In this document: in pieces, positions 9,748 through 18,472 of the stretch
How the letters are laid out: each line of letters opens with the position of its first letter
Numbering within the stretch: the first letter of the stretch is position 1
NCBI GenBank assembly: GCA_016715365.1
Contig: JADKAM010000003.1
Location: forward strand, 310,001 to 374,000
Length of the DNA stretch: 64,000 bases
Source of the DNA: Chitinophagaceae bacterium
GTDB taxonomy: Bacteria; Bacteroidota; Bacteroidia; Chitinophagales; Chitinophagaceae
Direction of reading: 5' to 3'
Program-made: the position numbers and the translations under genes
The notes under the pieces: generated by a model
Databases searched by the model: none
The model's input: the letters and a program-made list of their open reading frames with translations, nothing else
What the model was told of the DNA's origin: nothing

Positions 9748-9776
9748 AAAGTCTCCCTTTAGGGGATAGGGGTATA
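9748..9776. repeat. Short dispersed repeat, ccctttaggggatagggg
   Basis: The sequence ccctttaggggatagggg just before the DMT transporter gene is nearly the reverse complement of 13651-13671 (cccctatcccctaaaggagg), which lies between rpmB and rpmG. Confidence 0.5.
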
Positions 9777-9785
9777 TTTGCTTCA

Positions 9786-10676
9786 ATGAAAAAGGCCCTG
9801 ATACAACTTCATATCGCCGTTTTTTTAGCAGGCTTTACTGCTATTTTAGGTAAGTTGATTACGCTAAATGAGGGGTTACTGGTTTGGTTCAGGCTTTTAA
9901 TTACCGTTGTAACGTTGGGAGCTATTTTATATTTCAGAAAGCAACTGTTGCGCATTCCTTTTAAAGACGTACTCAAAATTTTTGGGGTAGGGGTGATCGT
10001 AGCCATTCACTGGGTTACTTTTTACGGCAGTGTTAAATATGCAAATGTGTCGGTGGCATTGGTTTGTTTTAGTGCCTCCGGTTTTTTTACTGCTTTTTTT
10101 GAACCGCTTTTTTTTAAAAGAAGTATTTCTTTAATTGAAGTGGCGCTTGGGTTAATTGCCATTACGGGCATCTATATCATTTTTGATTTTCATCCGCAAT
10201 ACAAACTCGGTATTATTTTTGGTATTGTTTCGGCCATTGGCAGTTCCATTTTTCCCATTTTTAATAAAAAATTATTACTTACTTTTTCGCCTAAGATTTT
10301 AACATTGTATGAATTGGGCGGTGGGTTGCTGGCATTAACTGTTTTAGTTCCATTTTATTTAATGCTTTTTCCTGCAACATATTATATCCCATCCACAAAA
10401 GATTGGCTTTTGTTGGTGGTTTTGGCATGGTTATGTACAGTCATCAGTTTTGAACTACAGTTAAATGCCCTGAAAAAAGTTTCGGCATTTACAGCCAGTC
10501 TTACCTATAACCTGGAGCCTGTTTATGGCATCATACTGGCTTTTATCTTTTTTAAAGAAAATGAAAACCTGAACCGTGCATTTTATTTTGGTGTAGGGTT
10601 GATCTTACTGGCAGTTGTTTTACAAATGCTGCGGATAAGGCATCAGTACAAGCAGTTTCCACGGCCGGGTTTGTAA
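9786..10676 (+). CDS. EamA/DMT-family inner-membrane transporter
   Basis: This 296-residue protein has about ten hydrophobic helices arranged as two EamA halves. The first half begins with LIQLHIAVFLAGFTAILGK; the second starts near residue 148 with LGIIFGIVSAIGSSIFPIFN. The late helix pair SLTYNLEPVYGIILAFIFF is the usual conserved region. The family exports or imports small metabolites such as amino acids, and the substrate cannot be predicted. The gene stands alone on the plus strand and converges on the OsmC gene, with only ten bases between. A TATATTTG -7-like box at 9773-9780 lies just before the ATG at 9786, so the leader would be very short. Confidence 0.85.
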   Translation: MKKALIQLHIAVFLAGFTAILGKLITLNEGLLVWFRLLITVVTLGAILYFRKQLLRIPFKDVLKIFGVGVIVAIHWVTFYGSVKYANVSVALVCFSASGFFTAFFEPLFFKRSISLIEVALGLIAITGIYIIFDFHPQYKLGIIFGIVSAIGSSIFPIFNKKLLLTFSPKILTLYELGGGLLALTVLVPFYLMLFPATYYIPSTKDWLLLVVLAWLCTVISFELQLNALKKVSAFTASLTYNLEPVYGIILAFIFFKENENLNRAFYFGVGLILLAVVLQMLRIRHQYKQFPRPGL

Positions 10677-10686
10677 AAAATACTAA

Positions 10687-11103
10687 TTATAAATAATCAA
10701 TCTCAGTATCCATTTTAGCAAAGGTTTTAAACATGGCAAACACACCACAGTATTTTTCGGTAGAAAGGCTCACTGCTTTTATCATTTTGCTTTTATCTTC
10801 CTCGGCCAGTTTTATTTTGTAGGTGATCTTTACATGGTTGTAAATTTTTGGATGATCGGCACTGAGCGCTGCATGAACCCCAATGCTTAGATCGCTGAAC
10901 TCCACTTTCATTTTGTTTAGTATAGAAACAATATCAATGCCCGTGCAGCCTGCCAGCGAAGCCAGCATCAGGCGTTTGGGGCTGGGGCCGCTGTCTTCTC
11001 CGCCATCATCTGCAGTGGTATCCATTAAAACCTTGTGGCCATTGATATCGGCAGTAAAAGCCATCTTGCCGTTAAATACAGTGTTTACGAGGTGTGTTGT
11101 CAT
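10687..11103 (-). CDS. OsmC/Ohr-family protein
   Basis: This is a 138-residue protein of standard OsmC size. Both cysteines of the peroxidase pair are present: C53 in LASLAGCTGID and C119 in STEKYCGVFAM. OsmC/Ohr proteins reduce organic or fatty-acid hydroperoxides with this pair, in the cytoplasm. The start ATG overlaps the TGA of the upstream beta-helix gene (ATGA, 11100-11103), so translation is probably coupled. The two products have no obvious functional link. YhfA-like OsmC proteins of unclear role have the same architecture and cannot be excluded. Confidence 0.87.
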   Translation of the reverse strand: MTTHLVNTVFNGKMAFTADINGHKVLMDTTADDGGEDSGPSPKRLMLASLAGCTGIDIVSILNKMKVEFSDLSIGVHAALSADHPKIYNHVKITYKIKLAEEDKSKMIKAVSLSTEKYCGVFAMFKTFAKMDTEIDYL

Positions 11104-13277
11104 AATTTATTTTTTAAAGGAATTAGTTTAAAGATAAGGGTTGCATAGCCGGAATTTTCTACCTGTTCAATTCTTATGGTATGTTTTCCGTTTAGGTTTA
11201 CGGTTGCTGTATGATGTGTGTCTTCATCATATTTATACCGGGAAACATCCCAAAAATCAATCATTAATTTATCATCTACAAAAACTTTTACCAGGTCATC
11301 TGCAGTAACATGCAGTTCGTAAAGGCCTTTTTCAACTTCCACAATACCTGTTGCTGCAATGGCAAAAGAATCGGCAGGTAAATTTTTACCAATGGCACCC
11401 CACCAGGTATAATCAATTTTTGTTGCCTGTTCAGATCTTACGGGAGTATTGTTATAAACTGTTTTAAACTGATCATAATTTTTATTGGGATTATGTGCAT
11501 TATCCCAACTGTACCAGTTTACGCTCCAGTTAATGTTGGGTTGAAAATCGCGGAAAGAAAAAGTATGAATTGTATTGGCACCCTGTTTTTTACCAAACTG
11601 GTCTGTAAATGCTTCGCCGGTATATGACAGATTTAACTGTACATCTGTGCCCGCCTGTTTGGCGGTTAAAGCAGCCGGGAATGAACCTTCATTGATGCTG
11701 ATATTAGTGAGGTCTTTTGAGTTTTGAATTTTCCATTTTCCCATTGGCCCCAGCACATCAAAATAATATACCTGGTTGCTGTCGATCTTTTTTAGAAATA
11801 AGATGGGGTAGCGATTATCATACGGGCCCCATTCAGTAATGCGGATCTGTTTGCGGCCTTTGGCAAAGCTGGTGACCGGTATATCTTTCTTTTGCCAGCT
11901 TTCTATAATTGGAGGAATATCTCCAACAGAATCAAAAACATCAGCAGGGTTGATCACCAGTTTCTGCACAGAGCTGTCTTTTTTGATTTCTGTCTTGGTG
12001 TTTTCATACGTGTTCTTATACAATGTTAAACCGTTGGTTAGCGTAAGATCAAAAGCTGTGTTCTCATTTTTAAACCTGTTCTGCCAAAAGCTGTAATTCA
12101 TGCTCTTTGTATTTCTTTTTTGAGCATAGCCCCAGTCTGCGGGCTGTGAATTTCTTGCCCATATTTTAATAGCTGCCTGTTTGTTGCTGTCAAATGTATT
12201 GCCGCTTATATTAATGTGCTGTCCGTGCTCTATGGCAATGCCAATGCGGTTCTTATAAAACTGGTTACCATATATAGAAGTCTTCCAGCTGTAACCACCC
12301 CATATGCCATGGTCACATTCCTTAATGATGTTCTCCAGAATATTATTCTTACTGAAAGTTATTTCCACACCATTTGTTGGCGCATAGCTGAAATCATTTT
12401 TATAAACATAATTATTATTACAACCGCCTGCACCGGTATCCATAGTAGTTTGCCCGGCCCACAAAAAGAAACCGTCTCCACCATGTGTTACGCTGTTATA
12501 GGCAAACACATTATCGTTACACTGTTCAAAGATCAGGATGCCTGCGCTATCCTGGCCGCGATTGTAAAAACCATGGCTATATCCACGAACATTAAAATCC
12601 AGTTTATTATGCAAAATATTATTCCGGCTGCTGCGGTACATACCTATGCCAATGGCCGAGTTAAAAGAAAAATCATTGTCGGTTATCTCACCGTCATTAC
12701 ATCTCATCATCATTAAGGCACATTGCCCGCCGGTAATGGTATTATTCTTTATGATGGAATTATTGCAGTCTTTTAAATAAATACCTGCCCCGTATCTTAA
12801 CCATTCATCGTTTTCATTGTGATGATAGCTCATCCAGTCGCTTACATCTTCATGCAGCCAGGTACTTTGTAATTGCTGGCGGTAATTATAGCTGAAATCA
12901 GCGTTTTCTATGGTAAGGTTTTTACACCCTTCCGCCATCACGGCCACTTTATAACCACTTATTTTGGCATTTTTAAGGGTGATATTATTCCCCCTGATCA
13001 AAATAGCAAGTCCATAAAAGCTGTTTGGCAGTTGTTTATCAATACTTCCCTGCAACAAAGCATTATTAAAATCTACAGTAATGTTATCTCCTTTAATGAA
13101 GATCACCGGCCGGTTTAGCGAATCGTAGCCGTTTATCTGGTAAATGGCTCTTTTAACCTGTAGGGAGCTGGTTATAATCATACCCGGTTTAAGTTCAACG
13201 GGAGGGTTGGCGGCACTCAACAGCGATGTTGGCAGTAACAGGATGATGAAAAAACAGGCATTTTTTAGCAGTTGCAT
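11100..13277 (-). CDS. Secreted right-handed parallel beta-helix protein with PA14-like C-terminal domain
   Basis: This 725-residue protein has a signal peptide (residues 1-22, LLPTSLLSA). Residues about 60-430 hold many short parallel beta-helix turns of the NosD/pectate-lyase type, such as NNIILENIIKECDHGIWGG and NHINISGNTF-like coils rich in N and G. A middle beta-rich segment follows. The last 110 residues (YELHVTADDLVKVFVDDKL, then HTIRIEQVENSGYATLIF) resemble a PA14-type carbohydrate-binding fold. Extracellular polysaccharide binding or cleavage is the likely role, but no catalytic residues can be named. The stop codon overlaps the OsmC start. Confidence 0.8.
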   Translation of the reverse strand: MQLLKNACFFIILLLPTSLLSAANPPVELKPGMIITSSLQVKRAIYQINGYDSLNRPVIFIKGDNITVDFNNALLQGSIDKQLPNSFYGLAILIRGNNITLKNAKISGYKVAVMAEGCKNLTIENADFSYNYRQQLQSTWLHEDVSDWMSYHHNENDEWLRYGAGIYLKDCNNSIIKNNTITGGQCALMMMRCNDGEITDNDFSFNSAIGIGMYRSSRNNILHNKLDFNVRGYSHGFYNRGQDSAGILIFEQCNDNVFAYNSVTHGGDGFFLWAGQTTMDTGAGGCNNNYVYKNDFSYAPTNGVEITFSKNNILENIIKECDHGIWGGYSWKTSIYGNQFYKNRIGIAIEHGQHINISGNTFDSNKQAAIKIWARNSQPADWGYAQKRNTKSMNYSFWQNRFKNENTAFDLTLTNGLTLYKNTYENTKTEIKKDSSVQKLVINPADVFDSVGDIPPIIESWQKKDIPVTSFAKGRKQIRITEWGPYDNRYPILFLKKIDSNQVYYFDVLGPMGKWKIQNSKDLTNISINEGSFPAALTAKQAGTDVQLNLSYTGEAFTDQFGKKQGANTIHTFSFRDFQPNINWSVNWYSWDNAHNPNKNYDQFKTVYNNTPVRSEQATKIDYTWWGAIGKNLPADSFAIAATGIVEVEKGLYELHVTADDLVKVFVDDKLMIDFWDVSRYKYDEDTHHTATVNLNGKHTIRIEQVENSGYATLIFKLIPLKNKL

Positions 13278-13362
13278 ATTGGTAAAGGTATATTTATTAA
13301 CAGTTTCACATTAATTGTGGGTAGATTTCTATAAAAAATCAAAATTTCTTCTGTTTCAAACA

Positions 13363-13391
13363 TTGATTATTAATATTTAACCTTACCTTTG
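13363..13391 (+). promoter_or_regulatory. Bacteroidota-type promoter for rpmB
   Basis: A -33 TTG at 13363-13365 and a -7 TACCTTTG at 13384-13391 (TAnnTTTG) are separated by 18 bases. The ATG of rpmB follows 20 bases after the -7 box. Confidence 0.6.
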
Positions 13392-13410
13392 CCGTCCAAA
13401 AATAAGCACT

Positions 13411-13647
13411 ATGGCCAGAGTATGTCAGGTTACAGGAAAGAAGCCAATTACAGGAAATAAGGTTTCTCATTCAAATATTAAGACAAAACGCAGGTTTTTA
13501 CCAAATTTGCAAACCAAAAGATATTTCCTTGCAGAAGAAGATAAATGGGTTACCCTTAAAGTATCTTCAGAAGCTATCAGAACCATCAATAAAAATGGTT
13601 TACTGTCGGTTGTAAAGCAATTGCGTGCTGCCGGAGAAAAAATCTAA
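13411..13647 (+). CDS. rpmB: 50S ribosomal protein L28
   Basis: At 78 residues this is full length. It begins MARVCQVTGKKPITGNKVSH and continues with SNIKTKRRFLPNLQTKRYFL, which is diagnostic of bacterial L28. It is the first gene of the rpmB-rpmG-DUF4295-ftsY run, with a good promoter just upstream. The zinc-binding cysteines of some L28 proteins are absent apart from C5, so this is a zinc-independent type. Confidence 0.97.
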   Translation: MARVCQVTGKKPITGNKVSHSNIKTKRRFLPNLQTKRYFLAEEDKWVTLKVSSEAIRTINKNGLLSVVKQLRAAGEKI

Positions 13648-13650
13648 TGC

Positions 13651-13671
13651 CCCTATCCCCTAAAGGAGGAA
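13651..13671. repeat. Short dispersed repeat, cccctatcccctaaaggagg
   Basis: It lies four bases after the rpmB stop and is nearly the reverse complement of 9753-9773. Confidence 0.5.
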
Positions 13672-13718
13672 TGGAGTAGATTAACTTGAAGATTAAAGTA
13701 ATAAATAAATAAAAAAAA

Positions 13719-13901
13719 ATGGCAAAGAAAGGCAACAGGGTACAGGTTATACTGGAGTGTACCGAGCACAAAACAAGCGGTATGGCCGGCACAAGCCGTT
13801 ATATTACCACTAAAAACAAGAAGAACACACCTGAGCGTTTAGAGTTAAAAAAGCTTAACCCTATTTTAAAGAAGGTTACTGTTCATAAAGAAATCAAATA
13901 A
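13719..13901 (+). CDS. rpmG: 50S ribosomal protein L33
   Basis: This 60-residue protein starts MAKKGNRVQVILECTEHK and contains TSGMAGTSRYITTKNKKNTPERL, the typical L33 core. The zinc cysteine pairs of the C+ form are missing, with only one Cys (C14). The ATG follows an A-rich stretch (aaataaaaaaaa), a common Bacteroidota translation-start context in place of a Shine-Dalgarno. It lies 71 bases after rpmB in the same probable transcript. Confidence 0.96.
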   Translation: MAKKGNRVQVILECTEHKTSGMAGTSRYITTKNKKNTPERLELKKLNPILKKVTVHKEIK

Positions 13902-13904
13902 TCA

Positions 13905-13980
13905 GTAGACGGGTTGACTGAGTTAACGAGTTAACAAAGCAAATACCCTCTGTCAACTATTCAACTTATTAACTTATAAA
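13905..13980. repeat. TTGAC/GTCAA-family intergenic inverted repeat
   Basis: The left arm is gttgactgagttaacgagttaac and the right arm is gtcaactattcaacttattaac, separated by about 17 bases. They can pair imperfectly into a long hairpin just upstream of the DUF4295 gene. A related element is at 52083-52218. Confidence 0.55.
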
Positions 13981-13990
13981 CTTTTAGAAA

Positions 13991-14161
13991 ATGGCAAAAG
14001 CAGCTAAAACCGCGATAAAAACCAAAGACCAGAAAGCAGCAGCGGAAGCTAAAAACTGGACAAAAGTGATACGTACATTGCGTAGCCCTAAAACAGGTGC
14101 ATACACTTTTAAAGAAGCTATTGTACACAAAGACAAAATTAAGGAACACTTAGCCAGCTAA
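13991..14161 (+). CDS. DUF4295 family protein
   Basis: This small basic 56-residue protein begins MAKAAKTAIKTKDQK and ends KDKIKEHLAS. DUF4295 proteins are Bacteroidota-restricted and lie between rpmG and ftsY, as here. High Lys/Ala/Thr content, small size and ribosomal neighbours suggest a ribosome-associated factor, but no function is established. The coding frame was read directly from the sequence, starting with the ATG after aaacttttagaaa and ending with TAA at 14159-14161. Confidence 0.9.
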   Translation: MAKAAKTAIKTKDQKAAAEAKNWTKVIRTLRSPKTGAYTFKEAIVHKDKIKEHLAS

Positions 14162-14235
14162 GTTTTTGCGGCAATAAAATACTATTTGAAGCTTTTCGAT
14201 TTATCGGAAAGCTTTCTTAATTTACGGGAGGCCGG

Positions 14236-14337
14236 AAAACAGATGCTGGATACTTGATACTGGAAGCAACGTGCTAATCAGGCAACTTTTAGTATCATAG
14301 GGAATATCCAGAGTCAAGTATCCAGTATCTAGTATCA
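14236..14337. repeat. Inverted ggatactgg/ccagtatcc repeat before ftsY
   Basis: The left arm ctggatacttgatactgg and the right arm caagtatccagtatctag face each other across about 60 bases. They could fold into a stem in the ftsY leader. Confidence 0.5.
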
Positions 14338-14347
14338 ATCATACACC

Positions 14348-15316
14348 ATGGGATTATTCGATAAAATTTTTGGAAAAAAGCAACAACAGGAATCACTTAA
14401 CCAGGGACTGGAAAAAACCCGTGAAGGTTTCTTCAGCAAAATAACAAAAGCCATTGCCGGCAAAAGTACAGTTGATGAACAAGTGCTTGACGATCTGGAA
14501 AATGCCTTAGTAAGTGCTGATGTGGGTATTGAAACCACTGTAAAAATTATTGAGCAGATTGAAAAACGTGTGGCAAAAGATAAATACCTGAACACGGCAG
14601 AGCTGAATAAAATTCTTAAGGAAGAGATACAGCATATTTTGGTTGCTGCACCGCAGGACAGCAGTTACGAGAACTACGAATTGCCCACCGGGCACAAACC
14701 CCATATTATTTTGGTTGTTGGCGTAAATGGCGTTGGTAAAACCACCACCATTGGTAAACTGGCGCACAATTTTAAACTGGCTGGTAAATCTGTTTTGTTA
14801 GGCGCTGCCGATACTTTTCGTGCTGCTGCTGTAGATCAGTTAACCATCTGGAGTGAGCGTGCCGGTGTTGCCATTGTTAAAAAAGAAATGGGTAGCGATC
14901 CGGCTGCAGTTGCTTTCGATACCGTAAACAGCGGCGTTTCAAAAAATGTGGATGTAATTATTATTGATACTGCAGGTCGCCTGCACAACAAAGCATATTT
15001 AATGGATGAACTTACCAAAATAAAAAGGGTCATTCAAAAAGTAGTGCCCGACGCACCGCATGAAGTAATGCTGGTGCTGGATGGCAGCACCGGGCAAAAT
15101 GCACTGGAACAGGCCAAACATTTTACAGCTGCCACAGACGTTACCGCATTAACCATTACCAAATTAGATGGCACTGCCAAAGGCGGTGTGGTACTGGCTA
15201 TCGCCAATCAATTTAAAATACCGGTAAAATTTATCGGGGTGGGCGAAAAGGCCGAAGACCTGTTGGTATTTAATAAGCTCGATTTTGTGGACAGCCTTTT
15301 TAATGTATCAAACTGA
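14348..15316 (+). CDS. ftsY: Signal recognition particle receptor FtsY
   Basis: This 322-residue SRP-type GTPase docks the SRP-ribosome complex at the membrane. The N domain covers residues 1-110 and the G domain the rest. Motifs present: P-loop GVNGVGKT (125-132), DTFRAAA, IIDTAGRL, TKLDGTAKGG, and the closing GVGEKAEDLLVF. The long acidic A domain of E. coli FtsY is absent; the short MGLFDKIFGKKQQQ leader probably supplies the membrane-binding amphipathic helix, as in other Bacteroidota. It closes the ribosomal run. rimO, which often follows directly in this phylum, lies 5 kb further on. Confidence 0.96.
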   Translation: MGLFDKIFGKKQQQESLNQGLEKTREGFFSKITKAIAGKSTVDEQVLDDLENALVSADVGIETTVKIIEQIEKRVAKDKYLNTAELNKILKEEIQHILVAAPQDSSYENYELPTGHKPHIILVVGVNGVGKTTTIGKLAHNFKLAGKSVLLGAADTFRAAAVDQLTIWSERAGVAIVKKEMGSDPAAVAFDTVNSGVSKNVDVIIIDTAGRLHNKAYLMDELTKIKRVIQKVVPDAPHEVMLVLDGSTGQNALEQAKHFTAATDVTALTITKLDGTAKGGVVLAIANQFKIPVKFIGVGEKAEDLLVFNKLDFVDSLFNVSN

Positions 15317-15347
15317 TACTAGCTTTTTAATTTTTGCTCATAAAAAA

Positions 15348-15367
15348 GCCCCTGTAGAAACAGGGGC
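15348..15367. terminator. gcccctgt hairpin downstream of ftsY
   Basis: A perfect 8-bp stem (gcccctgt/acaggggc) with loop AGAA. The flanking run of A before it makes it a terminator only when read on the minus strand. On the plus strand it would be a leader hairpin ahead of the small ORF at 15390. Confidence 0.5.
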
Positions 15368-15389
15368 CGGTTACCAAAACTAACTGCTT

Positions 15390-15443
15390 ATGAGAAAATC
15401 TTTATTGTTTAATTTTTATAACACAAATATCTATACATTTTAA
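15390..15443 (+). pseudogene. Possible remnant of a SusC-like gene start (17 codons)
   Basis: After ccaaaactaactgctt there is an ATG opening MRKSLLFNFYNTNIYTF and then a stop. An MRK(F/S)LLF opening resembles the signal peptide starts of SusC-type receptors, but nothing else of such a gene remains. It may be a degenerate fragment or chance. Confidence 0.25.
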
Positions 15444-15532
15444 ATCTGCTGCTGTTAAGAAAATACAAAACGCAGTTAAAGTAGCGTTAAAACGAATTTA
15501 CAAAGCAGCAATTGATTACAATGCGATGACAA

Positions 15533-15562
15533 AAAAGCCGCCTATTAAAATAAGCGGCTTTT
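15533..15562 (-). terminator. Terminator of the TonB-dependent receptor gene
   Basis: The stem aaaagccgc/gcggctttt has an 11-base loop and lies 23 bases beyond the receptor stop. A/T runs on both sides make it usable in both directions. Confidence 0.7.
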
Positions 15563-15584
15563 AAATTGAATATATTTTGATAAA

Positions 15585-18062
15585 TTAACTTCCGCCTATT
15601 CCACCACTCTGCTGTGTTCTTTTATTCTCTTCTTCAATGGATGTTTTACGCTGGCGTGCTGCTTTTACCTGGGCATTTCCAAAACGATAGGTAAAGTTCA
15701 ATCTTAACTGGCGGCTCTCCCAACGCCCGCTGGCTTCCGTAAACTGGCCGGTAAAGTTTGTGTAACCTTTAAATTTCATTAAACGAAAAATATCTGTAAC
15801 CGATGCTTTTAGCATTCCCTTCCCTTTAAAAATTGTTTTTTGCAATCCTCCGTCAATACTGTACATGGCAATACTTTTAAAAGTACCCTGCCAGATTGTT
15901 GGTGAACTATAAAAACCACTTAACTCAGCTTTGTAGCCCTTACCCAGGTTAAAACTGTTCTGCATATAAAAACTCAGGGCAGTTACATCCAGGTCCACAT
16001 TTCTGTCGCCGCCTCCAAAATTGGCTTTGTATTTTGAATAGTAAGAATTTACATTCACAAAAAAGCTATACCATTTGTATTGAAAAGGATAGCTGATGTT
16101 TAAGCTTACAATGTCCTGTGTAGCTAAATTTCTTTTGCTCATGAAACTTTTTGATCCTTCGGTAGTATCAGGTATCTGCGTAAAAATATCTTTTACGTGG
16201 CTGTAGTTTAACTGTGTATTCAGTTTGTATCTGAATGTGTGTGTTAAACCAAAACTGTTTGTGTACTGTGGCTTTAAGTTGGTATTGCCTTTCATAAAAG
16301 AATAATCATTCAGCTTAAATTCAAATGGATTCAGATCCTGGTATGCGGGCCTGTCAATTCTGCGGCTGAAGGTTAACCCAAACTGGCTCATCGGGTTTTT
16401 GTTGAAGGTTAATGCTGCACTGGGGAATACATCTACATAATTACGGTGAATTGATGAATCGAAATTTTTGTAGGTACTTGTCGTATTATCATATTGCAAA
16501 CCAGTTGACCGGCCATCAGATATCGTATTTTCAACCCGTACACCAACCTGTAACATAAAACCTTTAAATGCACGGTTATAGTTTACGTAGCCGGCATTGA
16601 TATTCTCAGTGTATTTAAAACGGTTGCTTTTATCTTTATCATATACATCATTACCACTAATTACATCGTAACGTTTAAAATCGTTATCAGTTTTCACATA
16701 GCCAATTTTAGCACCAATACCTAATTTACCTTTATAAAAATTGCGTTCGTAATCAGCTTTTACCGAAACAATATCAATATCAGTAGGGGAGATCATGCGG
16801 TAAACATTGCTGTATAGCTTAATATTCCCACCTGCATTATAATAATCATTGGGTTGAAACTGGTTACTTCTGATAGAAAATTTTCCATAATCAGCATCAA
16901 TATTAAGTTCTGTACCACCGGTTACTGCGTAACGGTAATTAATGTTGGCGTTAACATTACTGCGTTTAGAATCGTTATCACCACTTGCAATCAACAGCCT
17001 GTCTACTGTGTTGGTTGGCTGATAAATAATCTGCATCGGGCCTTCAGTTTCAACAACATTATCAGAAACGTTGCCATTAACAATAAAACCAATGGTGCTT
17101 TTTTTGTTGATGAAAAAATCAGCCCCTGCTTTATAGTTATGGCCATATTTATTACGGCTTACAATGCGTTGATTCTGGTCAAAAATGGTATCTCCCTGCT
17201 CACGATACAGTTTAAAAATGCTCTCATTAAGACCGGTATTGAAATTGTAATTTCCAAAAAGGTTCATTTTGGCATTGCGGTGGTTTAGCGAAAAGCCTCC
17301 GTTATACTTTGCATATACGCCAATATTGTAACCGGCATTTACATTTCCGTTGGTACCAATTGTTTTATCTTTTTTAAGTTTGATATTGATGATACCTGCA
17401 TTGCCGGCAGCTTCGTATTTGGCCGACGGGTTAGTTATCAATTCAATGGCTTCAATTTGCGTCGACTGCATGGATTTTAAATAGGCAGCCAGATCGGCTC
17501 CCGAAAGCGGGCTTGGTTTACCATCTATATATACCTGCACGCCGTTTTTTCCAGCCAGGCTCAGGTTATCATCTTTATCAACCATTACGCCGGGCGATTT
17601 GCGCAACAATTCCAGTGCATCGTTACCAACTGCATTAATGGTGCCCTCTACATTTAATATGGTCTTATCTGCCCTTACTTCAACCATCGGCTTTTTGCTG
17701 GTAACTGTAACTGCCGAAAGTTCTTTGGGTGCCAACTGTGTTGTAAGTACAGGTGCAATCGTATTTTCATTTTCCTTCACTTCAAAAACGGCTGAACTGG
17801 TTTTTTTCATGCCTGCCGATGTAGCACTTACAAAGTAAGTTCCGGGTTTTACAGGCGTAATCTCGTAATTACCGGTAGCATTGCTAACAGCTGTTTTTAC
17901 CAACGAAGAGTCTGTAGCTTTTTGCAGCATGATAGTGGCAATGGCCAGTGGTTTTCCGTTGTTGTCATTAATTTGCCCGCTTACTTTAGAAGTGCTTTGC
18001 GCAAAAGTGTTGATGGTTGTACATAGGCTGATACTTAATATCAGCATTAATTTCTGTTTCAT
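15585..18062 (-). CDS. TonB-dependent outer-membrane receptor (carboxypeptidase-regulatory domain plus OMP beta-barrel)
   Basis: This 825-residue protein has a signal peptide (1-21, ending NTFAQ). A CarboxypepD-regulatory-like domain follows (about 24-105, VSGQINDNNGKPLAIATIML). Next is a plug domain (about 120-235) with VYIDGKPSPLSGADLAAYL and ITNPSAKYEAAGNAGIINI. The remaining 590 residues form a beta-barrel of the OMP_b-brl_3 type with many alternating aromatic strands. No SusD partner lies nearby, so this is a stand-alone receptor; the substrate is not predictable. It has its own terminator at 15533-15562. Confidence 0.9.
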   Translation of the reverse strand: MKQKLMLILSISLCTTINTFAQSTSKVSGQINDNNGKPLAIATIMLQKATDSSLVKTAVSNATGNYEITPVKPGTYFVSATSAGMKKTSSAVFEVKENENTIAPVLTTQLAPKELSAVTVTSKKPMVEVRADKTILNVEGTINAVGNDALELLRKSPGVMVDKDDNLSLAGKNGVQVYIDGKPSPLSGADLAAYLKSMQSTQIEAIELITNPSAKYEAAGNAGIINIKLKKDKTIGTNGNVNAGYNIGVYAKYNGGFSLNHRNAKMNLFGNYNFNTGLNESIFKLYREQGDTIFDQNQRIVSRNKYGHNYKAGADFFINKKSTIGFIVNGNVSDNVVETEGPMQIIYQPTNTVDRLLIASGDNDSKRSNVNANINYRYAVTGGTELNIDADYGKFSIRSNQFQPNDYYNAGGNIKLYSNVYRMISPTDIDIVSVKADYERNFYKGKLGIGAKIGYVKTDNDFKRYDVISGNDVYDKDKSNRFKYTENINAGYVNYNRAFKGFMLQVGVRVENTISDGRSTGLQYDNTTSTYKNFDSSIHRNYVDVFPSAALTFNKNPMSQFGLTFSRRIDRPAYQDLNPFEFKLNDYSFMKGNTNLKPQYTNSFGLTHTFRYKLNTQLNYSHVKDIFTQIPDTTEGSKSFMSKRNLATQDIVSLNISYPFQYKWYSFFVNVNSYYSKYKANFGGGDRNVDLDVTALSFYMQNSFNLGKGYKAELSGFYSSPTIWQGTFKSIAMYSIDGGLQKTIFKGKGMLKASVTDIFRLMKFKGYTNFTGQFTEASGRWESRQLRLNFTYRFGNAQVKAARQRKTSIEEENKRTQQSGGIGGS

Positions 18063-18245
18063 GGTTATACTTTAAGTTTCTGTTTTTTCAATTTCCGACG
18101 CAAGTTAGACAAGCTCATTTGTAGTAAGTGTGTCATTATTCACGAATGTGCTTTTTTAAGGATGAATGGTAAGGATTTACTATTCATTATCCACAAAGAC
18201 GAATAGGAATAGCTGGTGTTTTAAAATCTTCGTAAAATATCCGGT

Positions 18246-18267
18246 ATTTATCGCTGAAGCGATAAAT
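18246..18267. terminator. atttatcgc hairpin at the end of the HTH gene
   Basis: A perfect 9-bp stem (atttatcgc/gcgataaat) with a TGAA loop abuts the HTH stop codon. There is no T run, so termination is uncertain. Confidence 0.35.
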
Positions 18268-18470
18268 CACTCAACAAATTCCAAAATATCTCCGGGCTGG
18301 CAATTCAACACTTTGCAGATAGCTTCCAGCGTACTAAAGCGCACTGCTTTTGCCTTACCGGTTTTTAGTATGGAAAGGTTAGACAAAGTCAGATCTACTT
18401 TTTCAGAAAGTTCATTCAGCGACATCTTTCTTTTGGCCATCATTACATCCAGGTTTACTATTATAGGCAT
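18267..18470 (-). CDS. XRE/Cro-type HTH regulator paired with DUF2975 protein
   Basis: This 67-residue protein is almost entirely one helix-turn-helix domain. MSLNELSEKVDLTLSNLSIL covers helices 2-3, and VRFSTLEAICKVLNCQPGDI the dimer-side helices. It resembles YozG-type Cro regulators, which are characteristically encoded next to a DUF2975 membrane protein, as here (two bases after the DUF2975 stop). The pair is probably one transcript from the promoter at 19029-19059. A palindrome over that promoter is a plausible autoregulatory operator. Confidence 0.85.
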   Translation of the reverse strand: MPIIVNLDVMMAKRKMSLNELSEKVDLTLSNLSILKTGKAKAVRFSTLEAICKVLNCQPGDILEFVE

Positions 18471-18472
18471 GG

